The notes: a model not told the origin generated them from the letters alone. Positions 11,601 to 20,943 are shown, counted from the first letter of the stretch. The stretch is DNA of 64,000 bases from Dromiciops gliroides (GCF_019393635.1 NC_057863.1:642417306-642481305), one strand, 5' to 3'. Translations and numbers: made by a program.

Positions 11601-14600
11601 CCCGCCACTGAGGAGGTGTCCGGCATCACAGGCGCATCCCTCCCGACATGGCCCCTTGCAGAAGAGCGGAGCCAAGGAGTCCAAGCAGCTGGCCCCACAG
11701 GGGCTAGTACACGCCTCATAGTGACTGTTCTCTGGGCAGGAGATTTCTGGAGGTCAGAGAGGAAAGAGATGAATCACTTGGGACACAAAGCAGATCGACT
11801 GAGAGGGAGGGAGACAGACTTTGGTGAGGGAAGAAAGAGATTCAGAGACAGGGAGGCAGAGACCTAGAAAGGCAATAATAATTGATTATAAGTAACAACA
11901 GGGGGCAGCTAGGTGGCGCAATGGATAAAGCACTGGCCTTGGATTCAGGAGGACCTGAGCTCAAATTCGGCCTCAGACACTTGACACTTACTAGCTGTGT
12001 GACCCTGGGCAAGTCACTTAACCCCAATTGCCTCACCAAAAAAAAAAAATAAATGAATAAATAAATAAGTAACAACAGTGGGGCAGCTATGTGATGCAGT
12101 GGATAGAGCACTGGCCCTGAAGTCAGGAGGACCTGAGTTCAAATCCAGCCTCAGACACTTAACACTTACTAGCTGTGTGACCCTGGGCAAGTCACTTAAC
12201 CCCAATTGCCTCACCACAAAAATAAATAAATAAATAGGGAAAAAAGGTAACAACAGTGGTTATTGATACTTATGTGGGGTTTGAGGCTGAGGGTCTTGGA
12301 AGCTTCCAGGCCCTACATCTACCCAGTTGCCCTCCTCTGAATGTTGCTAGTTTATCTTAAACCATGGTACCCCAAATGTACTCCAAATGGGTTCTGATCA
12401 GGGCAGAGGACAGAGGCACCATGACCTCACTTTTCCTAGAACCCAGACCACAGTGAATGTAGTGCTAAATCACATCAGATTTCCCTGTTGACTCATAATG
12501 AGTTTGCAATCCACTAACCATGCCCCCATCCTTCAATTGTCCAACCCAATACCTGGAGGCTAATGACTTGGCCTCAGTCACACGGTGCTAGGTGTCAGAC
12601 CTGGGCAATGGGAGAGAGTGGGCCTTGCAGCCCCCTGTCACCTCCCCCAGCAGTGCCCCTCCCTCAGATCACAGTTCCTAACCCCTGATTTCCTCACCAC
12701 AAAAGTTTTGGCTCCTCCACACGCCCACAGTGAGGTTGGCGGCCTGACAGCTTCGAGCATAAGCGGCCAGGGCCTGGCACAGGACAAGGGGCTCTCCTTC
12801 AGCAGTACACAGCTCCTCGGCACAACTTTCCACAAAAGGCCTTGGGGAGAGAACATGTGCACAGGCAGTAAAAGGCCCAGGCGATGCCTCCAGCAGGCCA
12901 CAAGTCTCATGGCCTGTGTACAAAGCCATCTGCTCTGGGGGACAGCTCGGGGGTGCACGTCCACACGACTCAGCCGTTTGCCAGCTGGTAACCAAGAGGG
13001 TGGGCTCCGGCTGTGAGGTCCCTGAAGGGGTCAAGGCCTCTGCCCCACACAGTCCCCGCACGGTGCTGCCCAGGGCAGCCGGTACAGTGAGCTCCAGGTG
13101 GCCCTCCTGCACCCACAGCTCCAGCCCAAAGTCAGTAGTGAGGTAGGTGGCAGAGCCGCTGACGTGGGCAGTGAGACTCCCCTGGAGGAGCTGAATGGGC
13201 ATCGGGAATCGGAGGCCATTTACCTAGGAGACGGAGACAGAGGACTTTCAGCCCTGGCAGAGGATGGGGCTCAGAGAAACAGGCAGCAAAGGAGTGTGAA
13301 GGCAAAGGGACCCAGAGAATGTTGGGGTAGGGGGAGGTGGCATAAAATAAGTCTGAAGGAGCCTGAAAGTCTTAAAGATGCTCTCTTAGCCTAGAGACAC
13401 TTGGGAGATAGGCCTGATTATGATCTAACCTCAATATTCTCCATCCCCCACACCTCCCAGTCACCCCTCCATCTATGCCGTCCCATCTCCTACTCCCCCA
13501 CATGACCCAACTACCCCCTCCATGAGACCCCTACCCTCAGGATCACAGGACTTCAGCAGCCACTGCGCCAACTCCCCCCCCACCAAAGGAAGCCCCACTA
13601 TCACATATCCAACACGATCACCTAGCTTACTCCCTATGTTGGCAGCCCAGTACCCTGCTGGGCAATCAAGAAGGAAGCTTTTTCCTGACCTCAAGCCTAA
13701 CCTCTCCCTGCCCTGTTTCCACCGTTGGAACCAGAGCTTCCAAGGGTGGGTTTGTGACTGCTCTCACAGACTGGGAACGAGCTATGTGTGTGTCCCCTCT
13801 GATAGCCAGGACTCCCTGAGGACAGGGATTGTGTCCCATCAGTCTCAAGACAGGCCTGTGTATGTGCTGGTTGCTTGATCTACCTCACAAACACTATGTT
13901 TTATAAAACTTTAGGAAGAATTCACATTTATATGATGCTATAGGATTTGAGAAGCTTATTTTAAATTGCCATGAGGGGCAGCTAAGTGGCACAGTGGATA
14001 AAGCACTGGCTTTGGATTCAGAAGGACCTGAGTTCAAATGCAGCCTCAGACACTTGACACTTATTAGCTGTGTGACCCTGAGCAAGTCACTTAACCCTCA
14101 TTGCCCCGCCCCAAAAAATATATTGCTATGAGAGTGTGGGTTATCCTTATTTTCGTATCATTACTAAAAGTAGCATCTCAGAATCACAGAACTTGAGAGT
14201 TGGAAGGGACCATCCGGTGGCCAGCCAGTCTAGCCCACACCTCAGTAAGAGTCCTCCACTATGGTACAACTGATGAGTGACCATCTGAATGACACCCAGC
14301 AGTACGTCAAGACTCCTTCTGAGGAGAAACCCAGACACCTCCGGATGAACTTTTCCTGGTTCCCCTCCCTTTTCCGCTGCCCCAAATCTAGACTCACCAG
14401 CACATGACCCACGGTGTCGTTTGGCACCACCACCTCCTGGCCATAGGCCAAAAGCCACAGCCGGAACCTTGGTGTCTGGGTTGTCCCCTTGCTTTCCACC
14501 TTGACTTGGAAGCCAGTCACATTGCCAGAGGCCTGGGCCAGGATGTATGCACAGGGCTGGAGGTGGAGCAGGTGCCCAGAGAATGTACGTAGATGCCCAT

Positions 14601-17297
14601 TGGGCCCCAGCTGGCATGAAGGACCCGGGAGGGCCTGGCAGTAGGAGAAGGGGTAGGAGGCACGGCACCGCTGCTCTGCCTGGCATGGTTCAGGCCAGCA
14701 TTGAACTTTCTGCTCATTTAGGCATTTGCACCGGTATCCGCAGGTGCTACTGTTCCAGAAGGTGGCACCAATGGGCAAGAACTGGGCTGAAGGAAGGCAG
14801 TGGGATGAGGCACTCAGAAGTCTGGGTGCCTGAAAGCAACGGGGCTTGGGGGGTGACTGGACAGCAGTGGCCTTAAGGTAAGCATTGAGGATCGATCATC
14901 TGGTCCCCTGAAAGGAATGGGGTTAAAGGGCAGGGGCTGGGATGGCAGGGTCCCCATGACCACTCACCCTTGTAGATGCAGCCACTTGGGACTATGAAAT
15001 TGTCTGTTCGGAAAGCCCACAGCCCCGGAATCCCCACGTTGCTGGTGGAGGTTATATGGATGATGGCAGATGTCCTAGAGCCTGGGATGTTGAAATAGTC
15101 CTGGGCTGTACCACTGTTGAAACCAGCCTGGGGGAAGTGACCCAGGTGAGAGAATGAACTGGGACTAAAGGCTTCCCCACCTGAAGGTCACCACTCCTCT
15201 ATGAACTTTCGATTGGAGGGCATAGACCTTCAGGAGAGCCCAGAAAACCTGTCCCCACCTCCTCATCCCCTGCTCAATCCATTGACCTCCACCTGCGCCG
15301 GGGTCCCTCCCAGGCCATCGTTGGGGCTCCCTCCACTGGCCACTCCTGTTGTCCACTGTATGTCGCCATAATACAGAAGAATATAGGAAGCATTGGTTCC
15401 TGAAGCCAGCACTGCCTGGAAGGTATTCGCCTATGGGGATGGGGGAATGGTGTGAGGGGAGTGGCGTGTTTATAGGTGGGAGTCCATAGGATGTCTGCTG
15501 GGAGAATAAAAGAGCTTCTGTGGATGAGATCTAGGGAGGGAGCCTCAGTAGTGGGAGCCATGAAGCAGACCAGCGTCTTCTCTAACCTTCCACAAAGATT
15601 GCTAAGCTTTATACCCCTTCTAGTCTCAACCACTCTCTCTTCCCTGTTTCTGTTTCTATTACTTTCTCTTGTCTCTTTCTCCCACTCCATCTTTCTGCTA
15701 AGCAAATGTCTCTCTCAATCCATATGCCTTTTTTTCCTGTCTCTCTTCTCTTATCTCTGTCTCTCCATCCTTCCTCATCTACTCCAGCCCATGGGTCTTT
15801 TGAAACCTCAGGAGCATAAGGGCCACCGAGAAAATGCTTGGGTGTCTGGCTCCCCTGTCTTCCACTTTTTCTCACCTTGTGAGTCCGGGACCCATAGAAG
15901 GGAACTCGGTCCCAGGTAGCCACAAACAGAGAGTGAAGAACGGTCACTGGGGAGTCAGGAAAGGCAGTGGCCAGCTCTCTTGAGGCGCGGCTAAGCAGCC
16001 CGGGCTGCTGGGTCTCTCGATACCACACCTGCCCTCTCTTAACTGTGGTTACATCAGCCCAGAATGGGGCCACAAATGCCCGTCCATCCGCAAGAGGAAA
16101 GGCACGAGGGGTGAATTGGGACACCGGCACCTCAAAAGAGACCAGGCCATTGGTGTTCACCTGTGTGGGGTGATGAAGAAATACAGGGAACAGAAGTCAG
16201 AGAGGAAAGTGGAAGAGGGGAGAGGTAGTTGGGTCAAGGGGAGAGGGGAGGAAAATCAATTGAAAAGGGGCAGGGGGCAGGAGAGGGAATAAAAGGAATC
16301 TGAGGTAAGGAGAGAACTTGGAGGGAAGGGAGAGAGTGGAATCATAGGGAGAAGCTGGGGAGAGGAGGTGCTGGTGGAATCACGGGGCTGGGGAGACCAG
16401 GCAGGGTTGAGATGGCCATGGGGGATGGGTGGGTCATGATGGAGGGAGGTCTGCCAGACTCACATAGACGCCTCTGTAGCTGACTCCAAAGAAGCTGAAG
16501 GGTTCAGAGAGTAGGAACTTTGGGGAGTAACCATCATCTGCCCTGGGGACACTCTGGTCTCCATGCTCGGGGCCAAAGGGATACAGGAGGGTGGCTGGGG
16601 GTTCAGGGCCTTCTCAGAGCACAGAAACAGTCCTTCCCTCGGGGCTTCAGGACAGAGACCCCCTCCTCCAGGAAGCCTTCTCTATTTAACCACACTCCCC
16701 TCTCTACATAGTGCAAGGTCTCCCAAGCACTAAGCATCTGTGGGCTCTTTGCACAGGGGATCTAGGCCCTTGTCTGGGGGTGAGCAAGTGGCCTGATCTT
16801 CCCTGTGTGCCTCTGTGTACCTTGCTTTTCTATCAGATTCCAGACTGTGCCCTGCAGTCTCCCTACCTTAACCTCACCCCCCATCTTCCCATAAGTAGAG
16901 GGGCTCCCAGGAGGCAGGAGGCAAGTCTACTCCCATCTGCTTAGGAACATTCCGAGAGTGTAAAAGTCATGTTCCTCCCCTCTTTGCCCTTCAGCCCCCC
17001 CCCCAACATGTCTGGGACAGGCTTGGGGAGCACACTCCCTGCTCTGCATCCTGTCTCCCCACCATTCCTCCTCAGACCTCATCATGTATGGTCCCAGTTT
17101 TCCACCCTGGGGCCCCAACTCACCAGCTTCATCTTGACCCTGGGCCAGGGGCCTCTGCAATGCTGGGGCCAGCAGAAAGAGCAGAATGAGAGGTAGGTGA
17201 ACTCTTTCCCTACCCTCTTCCTATAGTGCTGAAGCTCCCCCCCCCACCACACTCCCATTCCCCACTCACCCACAATCAGCAGCCAGAACATCCCCAT
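160..17297 (-). CDS. NIDO and multi-VWD secreted glycoprotein, alpha-tectorin-like (3' end outside window)
   Basis: Sixteen coding exons: 17297-17270, 16594-16464, 16160-15876, 15430-15293, 15127-14968, 14786-14398, 13223-12698, 11746-11151, 10769-10205, 8916-8318, 8191-7636, 5985-5783, 4363-3962, 2681-2395, 1834-1569 and 752-160. All have AG/GT borders, all phases agree, and they give 1908 codons without a stop. The order is a short signal peptide, NIDO domain (about residues 54-194), a TIL/VWC-like linker, then five VWD units, the first four each followed by C8. TIL modules precede VWD2 to VWD5. NIDO plus VWD/C8/TIL is the architecture of alpha-tectorin (TECTA), but TECTA has four VWD domains and this protein has at least five. 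FCGBP and zonadhesin share the VWD repeats but not the NIDO start. Such proteins are secreted, disulphide-rich and matrix- or mucus-forming; the tissue cannot be told from sequence. The gene continues past position 1, so a zona pellucida domain or GPI signal may follow. It looks intact and expressed, but I cannot assign an orthologue. Confidence 0.88.
979..1206 (+). mobile_element. MAR1-like SINE (tRNA head, RTE-like tail)
   Basis: Head ggcagctcggtggcacag, then the tail signature tggagaaggaaatggcaaa and ccaagaaaaccccaaa ending in gactgactgaac. It lies in the intron between exons 15 and 16 of neither border, upstream of exon 16 of the tectorin-like gene. Confidence 0.8.
1375..1503 (+). mobile_element. 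WSINE1-like SINE with 14-16 bp target duplication
   Basis: Full-length copy flanked by aattagggggaatt on both sides, so it is a clear retroposition event inside an intron of the tectorin-like gene. Confidence 0.9.
1569..5985 (-). CDS. Tectorin-like gene, exons 12-15: TIL, VWD4 and C8
   Basis: Residues about 1325-1710. Here the TIL-VWD half-unit is split over exon 12 (5985-5783) and exon 13 (4363-3962), whereas the same part of units 2, 3 and 5 is one exon of about 595 bp. The TIL of exon 12 (CPAHSYYHLC, then DPHKVRFCAAVP, CSEGCICFDGY) has lost the usual CxxSC spacing. VWD4 has GDPHYLTFDG and CGMCGNFNGD. C8 lies on exon 15 (LCATLSNRSGPFAEC, SCVYDLC, LCAALEAYAELC). Exon 14 ends in phase 2 and exon 15 in phase 1; both junctions keep the frame. 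Confidence 0.88.
3001..3147 (-). mobile_element. WSINE1-like SINE
   Basis: Minus-strand copy ending in accacctagctgccccc; the A tail has been replaced by a run of ten G. Flanks aacacattct / aacatattct are a likely target duplication. Confidence 0.85.
3481..3760 (-). mobile_element. L3/CR1 LINE 3' end
   Basis: Antisense CR1-type 3' sequence: aattggaaggagcctaagacc at one end, then gattctaattgttaggaaat and ccagttctgccctctg. Well diverged, hence old. Confidence 0.7.
4836..5017 (+). mobile_element. WSINE1-like SINE with A/G-rich tail
   Basis: Full-length copy with a 50-base AAAG-type tail. The target duplication aaagataaatgac is visible on both sides. Confidence 0.92.
5275..5375 (-). mobile_element. 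MIR-type SINE fragment
   Basis: Contains the antisense core aagtgactttcccaaggtcacac followed by atagtaagaagcc. Diverged; boundaries approximate. Confidence 0.55.
5377..5605 (+). mobile_element. MIR/THER1 SINE with L2 tail
   Basis: Head ccactaggtggtacagtg, core gggcaagtcactttaatc, tail tgcctcagtttcctcatct and gtaaagtactttgcaaacc. Confidence 0.75.
5606..5658. repeat. (ATT)n microsatellite grading into GTT
   Basis: About ten ATT units at the end of the MIR/THER1 copy, followed by four GTT units. It is probably grown from the SINE tail. Confidence 0.9.
6075..6358 (+). mobile_element. L2 LINE 3' fragment
   Basis: L2-like sense sequence with cacctttccaaatccttcctgttcttcgaagc order and aacctcaagtggctcactg. 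Diverged. Confidence 0.55.
6363..6613 (+). mobile_element. MAR1-like SINE
   Basis: tRNA-like head, then gagctggagaagacaatggc and a tail ending gactgaaatgactgaacaac. Confidence 0.85.
6697..6850 (-). mobile_element. WSINE1-like SINE with target duplication
   Basis: Full-length minus-strand copy with an 18-base T run; catttatgtcctt flanks both ends. Confidence 0.92.
6989..7151 (-). mobile_element. WSINE1-like SINE
   Basis: Minus-strand copy with a TTTG-type tail and ctttggaat flanks. Confidence 0.9.
7636..8916 (-). CDS. Tectorin-like gene, exons 10-11: TIL, VWD3 and C8
   Basis: Residues about 940-1324. Exon 10 has TIL (CPTHSHYELC, CQEGCQCDPGFVLSG) and VWD3 with GQSQYITFEG in place of GDPHxxTFDG. 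Exon 11 starts at VDGETLLLPLNL, keeps a canonical TCGLCGNF motif, and ends in C8 (CWILQDPRGPFSAC, SCANDMC, LCLSIQTYAAAC). The 126-bp intron between the exons (8317-8192) happens to be open in frame. I treat it as an intron because it has good GTAGGT and CCACAG borders and the VWD alignment closes across it. Confidence 0.92.
9086..9234 (-). mobile_element. WSINE1-like SINE with target duplication
   Basis: Full-length minus-strand copy between two copies of ccagccctgattctt. Confidence 0.93.
9255..9467 (+). repeat. Old dispersed mammalian repeat, family not assigned
   Basis: Carries the common strings ctactatgtgccaggcactg and ccctgccctcaaggagctca, and gcattaagagggactggg. Related copies lie at 29840-30365 and 33285-33800. 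Confidence 0.55.
9468..9534 (-). mobile_element. 5'-truncated WSINE1-like SINE with target duplication
   Basis: Only the 3' 50 bases and T-run are present. Flanks share actaatgactt, so truncation happened at insertion. Confidence 0.88.
9692..9860 (+). mobile_element. WSINE1-like SINE
   Basis: Full-length copy with a mixed A/C tail (aaaacaaaaacaacaac). Confidence 0.9.
10205..11746 (-). CDS. Tectorin-like gene, exons 8-9: TIL, VWD2 and C8
   Basis: Residues about 553-939. Exon 8 begins with the TIL domain (CPENSHYEAC, then CREGCACDAGHLLSG) and a VWC-like stretch, followed by VWD2 with a full GDPHYRTFDG motif. Exon 9 completes VWD2 (LQTDIGLLVSYDWRHYVSV) and C8 (FCGLLGDRDGPFRAC, NCVHDLC, LCEALRSYAQQC). 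The central motif reads CGLGG, so the second cysteine of the CxxC pair is glycine. GDPH is the site of non-enzymatic Asp-Pro cleavage known from MUC2 and FCGBP; cleavage here is inference. Confidence 0.92.
11901..12067 (+). mobile_element. WSINE1-like SINE, first of a tandem pair
   Basis: Preceded and followed by gtaacaacag. The tail is A-rich with AAAT units. Confidence 0.92.
12080..12240 (+). mobile_element. WSINE1-like SINE, second of a tandem pair
   Basis: Same orientation as its neighbour, with a third gtaacaacag copy after the AAAT tail. Confidence 0.92.
12698..14786 (-). CDS. Tectorin-like gene, exons 6-7: divergent VWD1 and C8
   Basis: Residues about 248-552. Exon 6 starts with a small cysteine module (FWNSSTCGYRCKC, then CQAEQRCRASYPFSYC) and enters VWD1 at GPNGHLRTFSG. 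The usual G-D/E-P-H-x-x-T-F-D-G signature is degraded there. Exon 7 opens with VNGLRFPMPIQ, keeps the TTDFGLELWV strand, and has RGLCG where most VWD domains have CGLCG. A C8 module follows (CGLLEASPGPFTAC, ESCAEELC, LCQALAAYARSC). The reading frame is open and splice phases fit, so this is a diverged domain rather than a dead one. Intron 6 (14397-13224) holds a WSINE1-like SINE and an L3 fragment. Confidence 0.88.
13975..14120 (+). mobile_element. WSINE1-like SINE
   Basis: Full-length copy; attgccatgag and attgctatgag flank it as a slightly decayed target duplication. Confidence 0.9.
14173..14345 (-). mobile_element. L3/CR1 LINE 3' fragment
   Basis: Antisense signature cagaacttgagagttggaag then gggaccatcc; it lies just downstream of exon 6 of the tectorin-like gene. 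Confidence 0.6.
14968..17297 (-). CDS. Tectorin-like gene, exons 1-5: signal peptide and NIDO domain
   Basis: Exon 1 encodes only MGMFWLLIV plus one base. In-frame TAG codons lie just upstream of the ATG at 17297, which supports this start. Exon 2 follows with LLYPFGPEHGD and a PFSFFGVSYRGVY motif, and exon 3 opens with VNTNGLVSFEVPVSQFTP then DGRAFVAPFWADV. These match the NIDO domain of alpha-tectorin block by block. Exon 4 carries NTFQAVLASG, WTTGVASGG and GLGGTPAQ; exon 5 carries AGFNSGTAQDYFNIPGSRT and GLWAFRTDN. NIDO domains occur in nidogen, tectorin and mucin-4 type extracellular proteins. The hydrophobic leader is short (about 12 residues before the conserved LYPFG), so its cleavage site is uncertain. 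Confidence 0.9.
16655..16770 (+). mobile_element. L2 LINE fragment
   Basis: Contains cctcctccaggaagccttct, the typical L2 3' region motif. Short and diverged; in intron 1 of the tectorin-like gene. Confidence 0.5.
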
Positions 17298-17328
17298 GAC
17301 CCCCTGATCCTAGCTCTAAAGGGGAGAG

Positions 17329-17340
17329 GCTTATAAACAT
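17329..17340 (-). promoter_or_regulatory. Possible TATA box of the tectorin-like gene
   Basis: Read on the minus strand this is TGTTTATAAG, about 35 bases upstream of the ATG at 17297. If used, the 5' UTR would be only a few bases, so a further upstream non-coding exon is also possible. Sequence match only. Confidence 0.3.
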
Positions 17341-17669
17341 CAGCAGATGGGGTGGGGTCACCCCAGCACCTGGGGTGGAGTTGGGGTCCTGGCCAGATAA
17401 CTCACTGGCTTGGATCAGTGGCTTCGCCTCGAAGCCTCATTTCTCTATTGTTCCTGAGGGCCATGAACTGTCGGGAGCCCCTGGGAGGAGGGGCAGATCC
17501 TAGTTCCCATCGCTTGTGGCCAAGTGTGCGTGGAGGATGAAGACTGGGGGGGGGGGGTTAAGGGGGAGGTGAAGAACGACGAGGAAAAGACTTTCAGGTA
17601 TGTATGAGTCTGTACTCAGAGAGGACAGTGGGCTGGGGCAAGTGTCCATAGAGAGGCATGTATTTATAG

Positions 17670-17790
17670 ACCTGAGAATTTCAACTCCTTGAGAACAGAG
17701 ATTAAATAATCCCTTTTTATTTTAGTATTTATTCCCAGCACCTAGGATAGAGTAGACCCATTAAAAATGTTTGTTGGGTTGAATAGAGAA
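17670..17790 (+). mobile_element. L2 LINE 3' end
   Basis: Ends in the L2-like order actccttgagaacagag, attcccagcacctagga, then aaaaatgtttgttgggttga. Confidence 0.5.
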
Positions 17791-18421
17791 AAGTATGGAT
17801 CTTTTTTAACTCTTTGTGGTAGGAAGCTTCCAAGATGGGCTGAAAATTCCTGCCAGAGTACTTGTGCGTGTGAATGTTGGGGACTGGGATGGGGGGAAAG
17901 AGGACAACAAATGGAAGAGCAGAAGGGGGACTCCTCTCTCCCTCATTTATTTAAGATTTTCTAAGGATTTCTACATTAAAACACTGGTTGGGAGAAGAGA
18001 CCTGATGAGGCTGGCAGCGCTGGTGTAAATTAAGTGGATCCATCATTATCCTCATGGGGGGGGGGAAGCAGGATTATTGTTACCATGACCACCCCCCACT
18101 CTCCCTCCTCTTCCTTTCCTTTCCCTTCCCTTTCCAAGGAACCCAAACTTCTGGGGTTTTCCTCTCTGCCACTCCTCCTGGGAGGTTTCAGGTTAATATT
18201 AACTTCGGGTAGTACTCAGTGTCCTAGGTACCGATATGAGGGAGGCTAGGGTGTGACGTCACTGTGGAAGATGGCAGCCTCTAATCTTGGGCTGAGAGAT
18301 GAGAGGAGATGGCCAGTGCCTTGACCCCAGGCTTCCCCACCTCCCGCCTCTATGGGTACCCTGCCCACAATCCCTCAGCAAGAAAAGGCAAAGAGGAGCC
18401 GCGTGTTTGAGTTTCTCAGAG

Positions 18422-18427
18422 TTTATT
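18422..18427 (-). other. Polyadenylation signal of the SULT2-like pseudogene
   Basis: AATAAA on the minus strand, 44 bases after the stop codon of the last SULT exon relic. Confidence 0.6.
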
Positions 18428-19084
18428 GGGGGGATCATGACTTCAGGATTCCTTTAACATCTAGATCTTCCTAGGTGAAATGGACAGAGAGCTCCTTCAT
18501 CCTTTCCTGGTAAATCCTACTGAAACACTCACTCAGAGCCACTGTTAAAACATTCTTCCAATCACCACAAACCCCGAGAGGAGAAAGAAGGCAGCAGATG
18601 AAGCCATCCTAATTCCATTCCCCAGCCTTAACATCTTTCCATATCACCTTCCCTTCCCCGAGAACTCTAGCATCCTGTTCCATCCAGGACTCAGATGTTC
18701 CTGCCCCACCCCATTCCCATAGCCCCCAATCTTTCCGATCAAAGGTCCTCCGACTATGCTCCATGTACTCGGAGTGGGGTACCAGGCTGAAATTTGACAT
18801 GGGGTTCTCACAAATTTTCTGGAAGCTGGAATTCTCCACTATCAGCTCCAGGGCAGCGAGGTTCAGCTACCCCCAGGAATCTGGCAATGTGCTTTATGCT
18901 CCCTGGAAGGTCCTAGGGGAACAGGAACCAGGATACTGGGGTGGGGGAAAGCCTTGGGGCATGGGCTCAGTGTTCTATTCCTCCAGGAAGTACACTAACC
19001 CTAATCTCGATGGAACCCCACTTGGATCATGCATCTACTCTATGGCCCTCTTCACTGACTGAACCATGAGGTCCAGCTATCTCC

Positions 19085-19260
19085 TTATCCCTTGAACACC
19101 TCTTCCCTGCTTCCAAGTCTACCCGAGTTCTGCCAGTCTTTCAGGCCTAACTTTCTCTCCCATGAATCCCTCCTGACCACCCAGGTTCCCTTCTCTGAAC
19201 ATTTCTATTCCTACCACTGATCTGGCAACTAACCAGCTCTGTCTCTGGGATGTCTCTTTT
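19085..19260 (+). mobile_element. L2 LINE fragment
   Basis: Sense L2-like text with caggcctaactttctctccc and aatccctcctgaccaccc. It sits in intron 4-like sequence of the SULT2-like relic region, upstream of exon 5. Confidence 0.45.
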
Positions 19261-19394
19261 CTAACTCCTGGGTTATACAAGGTTATACAAGGTTATACCC
19301 AAATGAATTCCCGTGTTCAAGTACTCTGGGCTCAGGTACTGGTAATGTGAATGTGAAGAATGATTGGTCCTCATTCTCATGGAGCTAACAGTCT

Positions 19395-19456
19395 GTGGGG
19401 CTTGGGTACTGATAACAACAGCAACTAGCATTTATATAATATTTTAAGGTTTGCAA
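19395..19456 (-). mobile_element. MIR-type SINE fragment
   Basis: Antisense 3' end aactagcatttatataatat then aaggtttgcaaagtactct. Confidence 0.55.
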
Positions 19457-19467
19457 AGTACTCTATG

Positions 19468-19628
19468 GGGGTGGCTAGGTGGTGCAGTGGATAGAGCACC
19501 GGCCCTGGATTCAGGAGTACCTGAGTTCAAATCCGGCCTCAGACACTTAACACTTACTAGCTGTGTGACCCTGGGCAAGTCACTTAACCCCAATTGCCTC
19601 ACTAAAAAACAAAAAAAAACCCCCAAAA
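19468..19628 (+). mobile_element. WSINE1-like SINE with 15-bp target duplication
   Basis: Full-length copy between perfect repeats of gcaaagtactctatg. It interrupts the MIR fragment and an intron of the SULT2-like pseudogene. Confidence 0.95.
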
Positions 19629-20776
19629 GCAAAGTACTCTATGATATGACACAGAGTGGAGGACAATAGGGTCAAAGGAGGAAAAGGAGCTAGGGAATTT
19701 GAGAAAGTACATTTCAGCTGTAACATGCCAAGGACAATTCAGTAATCCCCAATTAATCTAGAAAGTCCTTGAGGACAGAGATGAAATCTTATCCAGCATG
19801 GCACCTCATTTCAGACTTGGGCATAATTTTATCAAAACAGAAACTATGTCTGCCCCCTCAGGCCCAGGGTTCCTGGAGGTTGGGGGCCCTGTCCTCTATG
19901 CAAGGCTTGCTCCCAAGTGCCTAGACAGGGCTCTGCTGTGGTGTTGCTTTGACTCAGGGGTGTTACTGGAAGATTTAAGGGAGAGGCTTGGGAGACGAAG
20001 TTCAAGGTCACCTTCTTGAGCTCCTCATAGGTCATTAGCAGGAAGTTGCTCTGCTCTCTGAGCCCCAGTCAGTCCTTCCGTGGTCAAACCAAGAGCTGCA
20101 GGGCCCTGGGGCGGGTGAGAGTGGGGCAGGAGAGTCAAACCTGCCCCCAAGCCCTCTCTTCTGCCACTCCCAATCAGGAAGGCATTAGCCCTCTCACCAG
20201 CTCCATTCGGGAATTGTCCCCTGAAGGCCTCCAGACTCTGGATCTCGGAAACTTTTCAGAATCTTGGAGAAGTGAAAGAAGGAGATGTATAAATCCCTCA
20301 GGTCTCTAATCGTGTAGATTGCCTGGGGTGGGAGCGGGAGCCAAAGACCAGAAGCCAGGGTAATCTGGGGTGCCAGGGGTGGGGGAGGTAGGTGGAACAA
20401 TTGGAAGAAGGCCTTGAGCCAGACTGCAGAGGGTTAGGATCAAGCCTTGGGCTCTTGCAATAATTCAACATGTGGCCATCTGGGATGGGGGTTGGGATGC
20501 CTGGGCTCCTTACCTTAGGCCCACTCAGCTTCTTGGGAAAAGCTGAATGGGGAGGCACGAGGTCAGCAGGCAGGACTAAGGCAAGGCCAGTGCCCTCTGC
20601 AGTCCAGAGACCATTGCAATCCAAGGAGCTCAGTTCCAGTTGGGAACGGAGTGGACCCAAGAAGCATCCCCCATGCAACGAATGAGGTTTAAGATCTTTA
20701 ACATCCAAGTGGTGCCTCAAGACAGGAAAGAAAGGAGACCAAGCCTCCCCCATCTGGGCCCCTAGTTTTTCCAGCC

Positions 20777-20926
20777 TTTTTTTTTTTTTGGTGAGGCGAT
20801 TGAGGTTAAGTGACTTGCCCAGGGTCACACAGCTAGTTAAGTGTCAAGTATCTAAGGCTGCATTTGAACTCAGGTCCTCCTGAATCCAGGGCCAGTGCTC
20901 TATCCACTTCGCCACCTCGCTGCCCC
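20777..20926 (-). mobile_element. WSINE1-like SINE, first of a pair
   Basis: Minus-strand copy just upstream (in transcript sense) of SULT relic exon 2, with a T-run at its low-coordinate end. Confidence 0.92.
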
Positions 20927-20943
20927 AGTTTAGATTTTGAGGG

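Noticed and set aside
160-17297. FCGBP or zonadhesin as the identity of the VWD gene
   Set aside because: FCGBP starts with its own N-terminal domain and zonadhesin with MAM and mucin parts; this gene starts with a clear NIDO domain as in tectorin.
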